DNA from: Methanomassiliicoccales archaeon
GTDB taxonomy: Archaea; Thermoplasmatota; Thermoplasmata; Sysuiplasmatales; Sysuiplasmataceae
Length of the DNA: 5,020 bases
Reading direction: 5' to 3'
Assembly: GCA_027365715.1 (NCBI GenBank)
Contig: DAHXLZ010000269.1
Location: 1-5,020 of the forward strand
Shown here: in pieces, positions 1 through 5,014 of the stretch
Position numbering within the stretch: the stretch's first letter is position 1
How the letters are laid out: each line of letters starts with the position of its first letter
The notes under the pieces: model-generated
What the model saw: the letters and a program-made list of their open reading frames with translations, nothing else
Told to the model about the DNA's origin: nothing
Databases searched by the model: none
Program-made: the position numbers and the translations under genes

Positions 1-2
1 TC

Positions 3-188
3 TATTGGCTGACCGGGCCTGAACGGGTTAGTGTGGTACGTAGTCAGCAATACCAACAAAAACATCAACAGTATATGAGCGTTGTTGGTTTCGTTGTTAT
101 TGTTGTACCCGCCATTGGAGGCAGCACATGGCCGGGCAGCATCACCCGGCGCATCGTTCCGCTGCAGTTGATGGGCAGTGTGACATAA
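3..188 (+). other. 5'-truncated open frame, possible end of an upstream gene
   Basis: This frame is open from the left window edge to a TAA at 186-188, about 61 codons, and contains an ATG at 75. It reads with a glutamine-rich stretch (QQYQQKHQQY) followed by a hydrophobic segment (VVGFVVIVVPAIGG) that could be one membrane helix. I recognise no family. No Shine-Dalgarno precedes the internal ATG, and the other two forward frames are broken by stops early on. An open frame of this length is only mildly unlikely by chance, so it may be the C-terminal tail of a gene starting outside the window or may be non-coding. The TAA lies inside the left arm of the inverted repeat at 182-211, which would fit a gene end followed by a hairpin. 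Confidence 0.2.
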
Positions 189-287
189 GTCCTTTCCCGG
201 CTGCTTATGTCCAGCTCACGTTCCCCGGAAAAGGCTGAGCACTGCTTTGGGACAAATTTACTGTTCGGTCCCGAAGCGCTGTCGGGA
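182..287. other. Cluster of stem-loops (structured RNA or terminators)
   Basis: Three consecutive stem-loops are visible. Stem 1 pairs GACATAAG (182-189) with CTTATGTC (204-211), 8 perfect pairs with a 14-nt loop. Stem 2 pairs GCTCA (214-218) with TGAGC (236-240) and encloses the small dyad TTCCCCGGAA (221-230). Stem 3 pairs GCTTTGGGAC (244-253) with GTCCCGAAGC (268-277), ten pairs including one G-U, with a 14-nt loop. A competing stem TCCCGA/TCGGGA (269-274/282-287) overlaps stem 3. No T-run follows any of them on either strand, so a classic terminator is not obvious. This could be a small structured RNA, the 5' region of the toxin-antitoxin transcript, or a mobile-element end. I recognise no known RNA family. 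Confidence 0.4.
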
Positions 288-300
288 AAATGTTCATATA
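286..300 (+). promoter_or_regulatory. Probable BRE/TATA box of the toxin-antitoxin operon
   Basis: The A-rich GAAAAT (286-291) resembles an archaeal BRE and is followed by TTCATATA (293-300), a TATA-like box. From the box centre, the usual 24-27 nt spacing puts the transcript start at about 321-324, so the message would have a leader of at most about 10 nt before the TTG at 332. This short-leader arrangement is common in archaea. The assignment rests on spacing and composition only. Confidence 0.45.
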
Positions 301-337
301 GTCAAGCTAGGCTAGCCTGGGTTGGGCTAGCTTGACT
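300..337. promoter_or_regulatory. 11-bp perfect inverted repeat, candidate autoregulatory operator
   Basis: The arms AGTCAAGCTAG (300-310) and CTAGCTTGACT (327-337) are exact reverse complements separated by 16 nt. The spacer contains the 8-bp palindrome GGCTAGCC (310-317), and GCTAGCC (311-317) can alternatively pair with GGCTAGC (325-331). The left arm abuts the TATA-like box and the right arm covers the TTG start of the antitoxin gene. VapB-type antitoxins are known to repress their own operons by binding such dyads, so an operator role is the natural inference. In RNA the same repeat would sequester the start codon, so a translational role is also possible. Confidence 0.6.
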
Positions 338-595
338 CTAAAACTGAAGATCGGGAGGAAAGGATACGTGATCATACCAAAAGCAATAAGAAAAGCAATT
401 GGTGTTGATGAAGGTGACGAATTGATCGTTACTATAGATGATGGGATAAAGCTGACGCCTGAAAGAAAAGTGGACAGAAACTCTTTGCAAAAGGCGATCG
501 CCCGTCACAAAAGGATTGTCTTTTCCCTGGGCGGCGCGAAGGCGCCTGAGGCAGGGGAATCAATGAAATACTCACTGGAGGATGAGTTTGACTAA
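332..595 (+). CDS. vapB: VapB-type antitoxin, AbrB/SpoVT swapped-hairpin DNA-binding protein
   Basis: This 87-residue protein is the likely antitoxin of the VapC-like toxin that follows. Residues 3-36 carry the swapped-hairpin signature: KIGRKGYVIIPKAIRKAIGV (6-25) followed by DEGDELIVTIDDG. That fold dimerises and binds DNA. The C-terminal half is charged and ends in GESMKYSLEDEFD, matching the short acidic tail with which archaeal antitoxins of this type wrap around the PIN toxin. The start is TTG at 332. The nearest in-frame stop upstream is at 308-310 and no ATG or GTG lies between, so the only other option is a CTG at 317. No strong Shine-Dalgarno is seen, which suggests a leaderless or short-leader message. 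The start codon lies in the right arm of the inverted repeat at 300-337, implying autoregulation. Family call is firm; target specificity is unknown. Confidence 0.88.
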   Translation: MTLKLKIGRKGYVIIPKAIRKAIGVDEGDELIVTIDDGIKLTPERKVDRNSLQKAIARHKRIVFSLGGAKAPEAGESMKYSLEDEFD

Positions 596-992
596 TGTTT
601 TCATAGACACCAACCTTTTCATTTATCTGAACACACCGTCCGCAGACTTTGATCGATACGCCGCCTTCTATGAGGGTGAAATCGTGGACAATCATGCTTT
701 CACTAGTGTGATCGTTATCGACGAACTTCTTTATGTTTCAAAGAAGAAATACAACATACCTTATTCCACAACCATTGAATTCATCGATTCGACCGTTATC
801 CCCTGCGTTGATATCTTGAACGTTGACTTGAGAACCTATACCACGATGAAGGAAGTCCTCAAATACTGTTCTAAGCCAAGTGATGCCCTGATCGCCGCAA
901 CAATGAAGAATTCATCTGTGGGTATCATTTTAAGCGAAGATGGCGGATTTGACAAGATTCCCTTCGTCCAGCGAAAGTGGATATATCGCTGA
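582..992 (+). CDS. vapC: VapC-type toxin, PIN-domain ribonuclease
   Basis: This 136-residue protein has the length and motif order of a PIN-domain toxin, a metal-dependent RNase that usually cuts tRNA or rRNA and is held inactive by its antitoxin. Conserved acidic residues are visible: D9 in VFIDTN, E48 in VIDEL, D101 in KPSDALIAATM, and D120 and D124 in LSEDGGFDKI. All catalytic positions appear intact, so the toxin should be active. The gene overlaps the antitoxin gene by 14 bp in another frame, typical of coupled pairs. GGAGG (577-581) touches the ATG at 582 with no spacer. An in-frame TTG at 588 would have ideal 6-nt spacing and give MTNVFIDTN, so translation may really start there. The RNA target cannot be predicted from the sequence. 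Confidence 0.9.
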   Translation: MSLTNVFIDTNLFIYLNTPSADFDRYAAFYEGEIVDNHAFTSVIVIDELLYVSKKKYNIPYSTTIEFIDSTVIPCVDILNVDLRTYTTMKEVLKYCSKPSDALIAATMKNSSVGIILSEDGGFDKIPFVQRKWIYR

Positions 993-1592
993 TACTCGTG
1001 CCCATTGTCTACTCTGAACGAAATTTTCGCAGTTTATGTGCTCCCGTTCACAAGGAGATGGATGATAGATGCCGTCACATTATCCAACTTTGTGAGTTTT
1101 CTCATTGCCTGTGTATCGCTGCCCTTCACCTCATCAACTTTGTGGTATGTCTCTGTCAGATATCCTGCACCCGCCGAAGGATACTCTCTTCTGTGCCGTT
1201 CCTATTCTGAGAATCACCGGTTTCCGGCTTCCCCTCGGTAATGCCAGCAGATCGAACAAAGCAGACAGATGCGAAACGGAGACGATTCCTCCTTCAAATT
1301 ATCGAGTAGAATGCCTTTCGGCTGGCATCCTGCATATCCTGTTCCAGACGAACTGGCTCTGGAAGATTCAGTTCTGGAGTTCCGGGCTTTCCGTCAGTCC
1401 GATCCCTGTCCAGCTTCCTGTGGCTCCGGGGATTTCTTTTGCGAAACAGTGTTATCATCTTCCAATATCTGAGTTTCGCATCACTCAATGCTCCTCACTC
1501 TGGGGACACACCGACAAGAATCAGAATTTTCCGGCATGATTTGACCCGCAGGGATGGACTCAACCATCGCCTGGAAAAAATATCCCTGCTTA
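993..1592. other. Non-coding or decayed stretch between the toxin gene and the TnpB remnant
   Basis: No intact gene is supported here. Forward frames opened at 1005 and 1105 read as cysteine-, proline- and serine-rich peptides with no recognisable motif and no ribosome-binding site, and look like shadows. Short protein-like runs appear in different frames: on the reverse strand at 1034-1201 (listed separately) and at about 1152-1298 (containing SVSHLSALFDLLALPRG), and on the forward strand at about 1439-1615 (ending HRLEKISLLTSLKQA before TGA). The frame switching is what a degraded gene or mobile-element debris would give. It could equally be chance, since none matches a family I know. Confidence 0.5.
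1034..1201 (-). pseudogene. Possible C-terminal remnant of a broken reverse-strand gene, family unknown
   Basis: On the reverse strand, codons from 1201 down to a TAA at 1034-1036 form an open run of about 55 codons. It contains GYLTETYHKVDEVKG and then MRKLTKLDNVTASIIHLLVN, ending NGST. The composition, charged and amphipathic, is far more protein-like than the cysteine-rich forward reading of the same bases. Upstream in the same frame there are stops at 1202-1204 and 1214-1216. A protein-like run continues in another frame (about 1152-1298), so at least one frameshift would be needed to rebuild a longer protein. No start codon with a ribosome-binding site is seen. I do not recognise the family; a decayed gene is the inference, chance the alternative. 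Confidence 0.3.
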
Positions 1593-1796
1593 CCAGCCTT
1601 AAACAGGCGTGATTTATGGTTCGGCGCGACTCAAGTATGACAGGGCATGCCCGAATTCACGCGCGTGGAGACCGGACCTCCACCTTCCCGAAGGGGAAAG
1701 GGAGTCCGGTCGCTGAATCGCGAACCGCCTGCGGCTAAGGGAGTCGCATTCTCATGCCGCCAAGAACCCCGCGATTTCAGTCGCGGGAGGATGTCA
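1593..1796 (+). pseudogene. tnpB: TnpB (IS200/IS605 or IS1341-type) C-terminal remnant
   Basis: In one frame the sequence reads PALNRRDLWFGATQV, a TGA at 1638-1640, then QGMPEFTRVETGPP and a basic tail up to the hairpin at 1768-1787. TnpB proteins end with a 'DRDxNAxLN' motif, a glycine/alanine-rich link and a tail of the type 'GMPEFTPVETG', so this matches the extreme C-terminus. Known family: TnpB is an RNA-guided nuclease encoded by IS200/IS605-type elements and is an ancestor of Cas12. Here the RuvC catalytic core and the CxxC zinc ribbon are absent and the frame has an internal stop, so no nuclease can be made. The preserved 3' end leads directly into right-end hairpins. The open frame continues past 1796 only because no stop occurs by chance. 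Confidence 0.65.
1670..1796 (+). ncRNA. IS200/IS605-like right end with omega-RNA-like hairpins
   Basis: Hairpin A pairs GACCGGAC (1670-1677) with GTCCGGTC (1704-1711) and encloses an inner stem TTCCC/GGGAA (1685-1689/1694-1698) with a GAAG loop. A possible long-range pair joins GCGGC (1731-1735) and GCCGC (1756-1760). Hairpin B pairs CCCGCGA (1768-1774) with TCGCGGG (1781-1787), loop TTTCAG, and is followed by AGGATGTCA (1788-1796). A terminal GC hairpin followed by 'AGGATGTCA' is, from memory, the right-end form of archaeal IS1341-type elements. In TnpB systems the guide (omega) RNA overlaps the tnpB 3' end and its scaffold ends at the right end, so the guide here would be the bases just after 1796. 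Whether it is still transcribed is unknown. Confidence 0.55.
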
Positions 1797-1811
1797 GTCA
1801 TGCCGCATAAC

Positions 1812-1827
1812 CCGGCAGTTCTGCCGG
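1812..1827. repeat. Short near-palindrome CCGGCAGTTCTGCCGG
   Basis: CCGGCAG (1812-1818) is followed after TT by its exact reverse complement CTGCCGG (1821-1827). In RNA it would fold as a 6-bp stem with a GTTC tetraloop. It lies just beyond the TnpB right end and is not followed by a T-run. It may be a residual part of the element's flank or a protein site; no function is evident. Confidence 0.4.
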
Positions 1828-1972
1828 ATCAACAGCAAAGATTCGGATATCGGCACCCCTTCATACATCGTGGAGATATACCGTTTTCGTTTGTATCGCG
1901 GATGCATTCTTACCACAGAATCCGGACTTCCCGACAGACACGCTGGAGTGACAAAATCAACAAGCAGTCGAA

Positions 1973-1994
1973 ACATCCGGCGATGACCGGATGT
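1973..1994 (-). terminator. Terminator-like hairpin at the end of the reverse-strand operon
   Basis: ACATCCGG (1973-1980) and CCGGATGT (1987-1994) are exact reverse complements with a 6-nt loop. On the reverse strand the stem begins at the last base of the transporter's TGA stop (1994-1996) and is followed by TTT and, a little further, TTGTTGATTTTG. Placement directly after the last gene of the operon, with T-rich sequence downstream, fits transcription termination or 3'-end protection. The T-tract is interrupted, so it is not a textbook example. Confidence 0.55.
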
Positions 1995-2866
1995 CAAGCT
2001 TTCTGCAGAAGGACTATTCCCACATACACGAGCGACAGGCCGATTATGCTGAACACCGTATATGTATTGAGGACAATCGCGAGCAGCATCACAAAAATTG
2101 CGTCGCCGTTGGTTACGATATAAATCAGGTTGACTCCCGCAAGCTGTTTCGATCCGGTTGCCAGCAGCTCCTTGAAAACGACCGTTTCAATTATGAATGC
2201 TATGCCGATGGATATGCCGCCGGCAACTGACATCAGAACAGGGAGGATGCCGCCGTGAAGACCCGTATGGAAGAAGACAGCGGAAAGAAAAAACAGGATG
2301 GATTCGAGCGCCATTGTCGAGATTGCGACCGAGGAAACGCCGTGGTCAGAACCAACAGTGACAAAGTACCCCGCCAGGCCGTAAAAAAGCAGGATTACCA
2401 TACCTGTTGCAAACGAGCTCCCGTTGAGGGCACTCAGATGCGCTCCTGTTATCTCACCTATTACAAGGCCTGATGTTGAAACAGCCACACCGGTTATGAC
2501 AACTGAGCTTTTGCTGCCACCTCTGCCGAATTTCCTGAAGGAAAGCGCGAAATAGATGAGAATCGATGCTGGAATAAACGGATATGCGGAGCTCATATCC
2601 TGGGAGCCGAGAGCATAGAAGAAGGCCACATTTCCCATAAAGAAAAGGGTGCCTGCAATCGCGCCGAATTTCAGTCCCTGAAGATTCAGCTTTTCACGCA
2701 TGACAGCGACATAAACCACCGATACAAACAGTGCAGAAACAAAAATTATTGTTCCTGCCGCAAAGACGTTGGCGCCTAGCCTTACCGCCAGAAATGCCAG
2801 CGACGCCCATACCGCGTAGAGAATGCTGCTGACCAGCGCGATGCCGACGTAGGAAATGCGTGCCAT
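1994..2866 (-). CDS. EamA/DMT-superfamily 10-helix membrane transporter
   Basis: This 290-residue protein is almost wholly hydrophobic, with ten membrane segments at roughly 6-28, 34-55, 65-86, 93-110, 120-137, 152-172, 180-199, 206-231, 243-266 and 270-288. Length, helix count and the two-fold repeat of five helices match the drug/metabolite transporter superfamily (EamA-like), whose members move amino acids, nucleotide-sugars or other metabolites. The substrate cannot be inferred. The ATG at 2866 shares its A with the TGA of the preceding gene (TGATG), and a GAGGG motif lies 5 nt upstream. A GTG one codon earlier (2869) is an alternative with worse spacing. It is the last gene of the operon and is followed at once by the hairpin at 1973-1994. 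Coupled translation with the 456-residue gene suggests a shared process, perhaps a partner or regulator of transport, but that is inference. Confidence 0.85.
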   Translation of the reverse strand: MARISYVGIALVSSILYAVWASLAFLAVRLGANVFAAGTIIFVSALFVSVVYVAVMREKLNLQGLKFGAIAGTLFFMGNVAFFYALGSQDMSSAYPFIPASILIYFALSFRKFGRGGSKSSVVITGVAVSTSGLVIGEITGAHLSALNGSSFATGMVILLFYGLAGYFVTVGSDHGVSSVAISTMALESILFFLSAVFFHTGLHGGILPVLMSVAGGISIGIAFIIETVVFKELLATGSKQLAGVNLIYIVTNGDAIFVMLLAIVLNTYTVFSIIGLSLVYVGIVLLQKA

Positions 2867-4236
2867 CACGTCCCTCTCGTCCTGTTTTCGATGTTAAACC
2901 TCGCAATTGTCACAACAATTACGGTGATGACCGCAGTGAGGCTGAGCACAATGGAGAGGGAATACACAGGGGGCAGGCCGGGTAGAAAATGGAAAACGAA
3001 AGCCGCAATGAGTGTTCCAAATCCAAAGATGGCAACAAGCATTGCAAAGACAGAGTTCCATGTGTTGTTTTCAATATCGTACCTGGTTGCAAGAGAGTCT
3101 GCTACAAGCTCCATTTTCTTGTAGACAAGAGAGAGCGAGTCGTCTATCCTCATCTCCCTCTTTGCTGATTCTATGGCATATCTAACTCCTTCAATCGTTG
3201 CCGAATTTATCGCGTAATAGATATCCATGCCTGACGAAACCGAATTCTTGATGGTGATCATTTCCTTTCTGTACCTGTGACCAACCTTCAGCATTTCGTT
3301 ATATTTTCTCAGCAATGCCTCCTGCGCTCTCAGTGTGTCGAGTTCCACGACATAATCGACAAACGGTGCATATCTTTCGATGCCTGCCGTATCTGAGAAA
3401 TCAGTCGCCAGATTTTCTGCATCGCAGAGACGCTGAAGGACTCCTGCCAATTCACTGGCGCCGTAACCGGTGATGCCTTCGATGTATTCGGCCGGCTCCC
3501 CGTCAAAGAACACGATGCCTCTTTCCTTCATAAAGTAGAGCGCAATTCCATCCACCATTGAAACATCCTTTCCGACGACACTCTTTGCGATTTCAGGTTT
3601 CACCTCTCTGAACGACCAGTCGGCGTCGATGATGCCGTACATGGCCATGGAGTCGGCCTTCAGTTCTTCAAAGGATCTGCCATTCATGGAGATGTAATAT
3701 GTGCTGAAAGACGGCGATATCAGCCCCTCTTCACCAAAGAGAAACTTAAGCAGTTCGCCCGCGAATTCGTCAACGTTTGTCCCCGTGCATCCGCGCCATG
3801 AAAAATGCATCGGAACGTCGCCCATCTCTGCTGAAATCACTTCATCAGGGGTGTTTCCTGAAAATGGTGGTGGAAACATGATATACACTATGACCATCCC
3901 CACGTTGTATCCGTGCAGTACAACGTCCACGTGGTGCTTCTCTTTGCTCTGTTCCGGGAATTCAACCGAAACATCCGGCAGCGCCGACCAGAATGCGGTG
4001 CTGCTCTTGATGAACTCCGGCTTGTAGTTCAGCCTCTCTGAGTAGATGAAGTGTGGCAGCACAGGAAGCACGCTGATTTTACCTGAACGGCCGGCAAAAT
4101 GAACCGAAATCCCCGCAGCTTTTTCCGCAGATCTGCCCAGTTCCGCTCCGGACTTTGTATCCTTTGCATCGAACACCAGCATTGAACATATCTTCTTCAG
4201 GCAAAGATAAGATTCGCCGCCGCGAGAATTGTTCAT
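2866..4236 (-). CDS. Uncharacterised protein, large soluble domain plus two C-terminal membrane helices
   Basis: I do not recognise the family of this 456-residue protein. Residues 1 to about 290 form a mixed alpha/beta soluble region without a signal peptide, including FPPPFSGNTPDEV, SWRGCTGTN and a hydrophobic strand DVVLHGYNVGMVIVYIMF. Residues about 293-392 look helical and charged, possibly a coiled coil. Two strong membrane segments follow at about 394-416 and 424-446, joined by a short loop FLPGLPP, and the protein ends in a basic tail. A soluble domain, long helix and two terminal membrane helices is the CorA-like or RMD1-like layout, but the CorA 'GMN' loop motif is missing, so I do not assign that function. 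The start ATG at 4236 is backed by GGAGG 9 nt upstream. It lies 33 nt after the GNAT gene and overlaps the transporter gene by one base. Confidence 0.85.
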   Translation of the reverse strand: MNNSRGGESYLCLKKICSMLVFDAKDTKSGAELGRSAEKAAGISVHFAGRSGKISVLPVLPHFIYSERLNYKPEFIKSSTAFWSALPDVSVEFPEQSKEKHHVDVVLHGYNVGMVIVYIMFPPPFSGNTPDEVISAEMGDVPMHFSWRGCTGTNVDEFAGELLKFLFGEEGLISPSFSTYYISMNGRSFEELKADSMAMYGIIDADWSFREVKPEIAKSVVGKDVSMVDGIALYFMKERGIVFFDGEPAEYIEGITGYGASELAGVLQRLCDAENLATDFSDTAGIERYAPFVDYVVELDTLRAQEALLRKYNEMLKVGHRYRKEMITIKNSVSSGMDIYYAINSATIEGVRYAIESAKREMRIDDSLSLVYKKMELVADSLATRYDIENNTWNSVFAMLVAIFGFGTLIAAFVFHFLPGLPPVYSLSIVLSLTAVITVIVVTIARFNIENRTRGT

Positions 4237-4245
4237 CGGTCACTT

Positions 4246-4250
4246 CCTCC
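4246..4250 (-). promoter_or_regulatory. Shine-Dalgarno GGAGG for the 456-residue gene
   Basis: GGAGG on the reverse strand stands 9 nt before the ATG at 4234-4236, inside the 33-nt gap after the GNAT stop. It fixes the start of the 456-residue gene and indicates leadered, Shine-Dalgarno-dependent translation within a polycistronic message. Confidence 0.75.
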
Positions 4251-4269
4251 GGTGTTTCTCAGGACCGCG

Positions 4270-4767
4270 CTACAGCTCTTTTCTCATGACGTACGTCACG
4301 GTTTCGTATCCCAGGCGGCCATAGAGGGAAATTGCCCTGTTGTTGTTCGGATTAACGTCGAGGTAGATTGTCTTAACCCCTCTTTCCTGGAAGAATGAAT
4401 GTATCATATCTATCAGTCTGCTGCCAATTCCCTTCCTGCCGAATTCCGGCTTTACTACAACGTCCCAGAAATCACCGTACTTTCTGCCATATTCCTCTTC
4501 AACGCGCCCTATTCCGATTCCGGCAAGAGTGTTTCCATCGAGCGCCATGAGGACGCACGCATTGTCATCCGAGAGGAGATCTGCAAGCTGACCTCTGATT
4601 ATTTCCATTGCTCTGGGCGAAGGCGTGTCCGGTCCGGACGCAATTCCCATCTGCATTTCCACGTGTGTAATATAGCTGTCCGACAGCGCTCTGGCCATAA
4701 TTTCTGCAGATTCGTCCAGATATTCCGTTTCCAGTTTTTTGAAGACCGCTGTTTCAGGCTCTTTCAA
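4270..4767 (-). CDS. GNAT-family N-acetyltransferase (RimI-like)
   Basis: This 165-residue protein is a GCN5-related acetyltransferase, transferring acetyl from acetyl-CoA to an amine. The acetyl-CoA pyrophosphate loop is seen in motif A, VVVKPEFGRKGIGSRLIDMI (103-122), with the R/Q-x-x-G-x-G/A core at 111-116. Motif B follows as YLDVNPNNNRAISLYGRLGYE (135-155), where the N-x-x-A-x-x-L-Y-x-x-x-G-F/Y pattern is typical of RimI-like members. The strand before motif A (71-90) includes the family's LAGIGIGRVEE segment. The N-terminal helices (15-65) bind substrate and are not diagnostic, so the target (protein N-terminus, antibiotic or metabolite) is unknown. The frame has no ATG; the start is taken as TTG at 4767, with GGAGG 13 nt upstream, which is long. 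It is the first gene of the operon. Confidence 0.87.
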   Translation of the reverse strand: MKEPETAVFKKLETEYLDESAEIMARALSDSYITHVEMQMGIASGPDTPSPRAMEIIRGQLADLLSDDNACVLMALDGNTLAGIGIGRVEEEYGRKYGDFWDVVVKPEFGRKGIGSRLIDMIHSFFQERGVKTIYLDVNPNNNRAISLYGRLGYETVTYVMRKEL

Positions 4768-4780
4768 GACGGCATCATTT

Positions 4781-4785
4781 CCTCC
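4781..4785 (-). promoter_or_regulatory. Strong Shine-Dalgarno GGAGG ahead of the GNAT gene
   Basis: The reverse strand reads AAAAAGGAGGAAATGATG. The two tandem ATGs (4776-4778 and 4773-4775) lie 2 and 5 nt after GGAGG but open only a mini-frame MMPS that stops at a TGA (4764-4766). That stop overlaps the TTG start of the GNAT frame at 4765-4767. Either ribosomes reach the TTG directly at a long spacing, or they reinitiate after the tiny leader frame, or the sequence carries an indel. Confidence 0.6.
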
Positions 4786-4821
4786 TTTTTTTCTTTCAGC
4801 TGGCAGCTATGCGGGGTGACA

Positions 4822-4829
4822 ATTAAAAG
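4822..4829 (-). promoter_or_regulatory. Probable TATA box of the GNAT-membrane protein-transporter operon
   Basis: On the reverse strand CTTTTAAT (4829 down to 4822) is preceded by GAAAAGA, which resembles a BRE. The usual spacing places the transcript start near 4799-4802, giving a leader of about 33 nt with the GGAGG site. No other promoter-like sequence was noticed inside the operon gaps, so this box probably drives all three genes. Confidence 0.45.
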
Positions 4830-4855
4830 TCTTTTCATGCACAGCAACTATTCAA

Positions 4856-4890
4856 GATTGCACAGGATGTCATGGGATTCCTGCGCAATC
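4856..4890. repeat. Long imperfect inverted repeat in the divergent promoter region
   Basis: GATTGCACAGGA (4856-4867) pairs with TCCTGCGCAATC (4879-4890): eleven of twelve positions match, with one A-C mismatch, around an 11-nt loop. It lies about 27 bp upstream of the GNAT operon TATA box and about 90 bp upstream of the rightward TATA box at the window edge. It could be an operator for a dimeric regulator of either promoter, or a stem-loop in an RNA; no T-run follows directly. Confidence 0.5.
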
Positions 4891-4982
4891 GTGACCAGTT
4901 ACCTGTATTTCTGACCTTTTAGGCCACATGTCTCACTTTTTCCCTGTTTTTGTTCTCAATATGCTGTTGCAGACCGATAGAT

Positions 4983-5014
4983 CTAAATACTTCCTGTGTA
5001 TTACGTATTACACA
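4983..5014 (+). promoter_or_regulatory. TATA-like box and palindromic operator of a rightward gene cut by the window edge
   Basis: CTAAATAC (4983-4990) is a TATA-like box. It is followed by TGTGTATTACGTATTACACA (4995-5014), a 20-bp dyad symmetric at 18 positions that also contains the direct repeat GTATTAC-GTATTAC (4998-5011). An ATG at 5014-5016 lies 27 nt from the box centre, the spacing of a leaderless archaeal message; the in-frame GTG at 4996 is an alternative start. The dyad fills the gap between TATA box and start, the position from which archaeal repressors block RNA polymerase. Only the first codons (ATG ACA) are inside the window, so the gene product is unknown; a self-regulating DNA-binding protein would fit. 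Confidence 0.5.

Noticed and set aside
1105..1539. A 144-codon forward open frame
   Set aside because: It is rich in cysteine, proline and serine, has no ribosome-binding site or recognisable motif, and reads against more protein-like reverse frames.
1615..1640. tRNA-like GGTTCGGCGCGACTC resembling a T-arm
   Set aside because: No matching acceptor, D-arm or anticodon stem was found around it, and the bases are explained by the TnpB tail.
1794..1997. A 67-codon reverse frame downstream of the transporter
   Set aside because: It begins inside the transporter's end and terminator hairpin, has no ribosome-binding site, and runs into the TnpB right end.
1797..2123. Continuation of the TnpB frame to a stop at 2123
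   Set aside because: The element ends at about 1796 and the frame then runs through the terminator hairpin and antisense to the transporter, so the extension is accidental.
3701..4027. A 108-codon forward open frame
   Set aside because: It lies wholly antisense to the 456-residue gene, which has a good start, ribosome-binding site and operon context.
2866..4236. CorA magnesium channel assignment for the 456-residue protein
   Set aside because: The two terminal helices and helical stalk fit the layout, but the diagnostic GMN motif after the first helix is absent.
4399..4914. A 171-codon forward open frame
   Set aside because: It is antisense to the GNAT gene, whose motifs are clear, and its phenylalanine/serine/cysteine-rich composition is that of a shadow.
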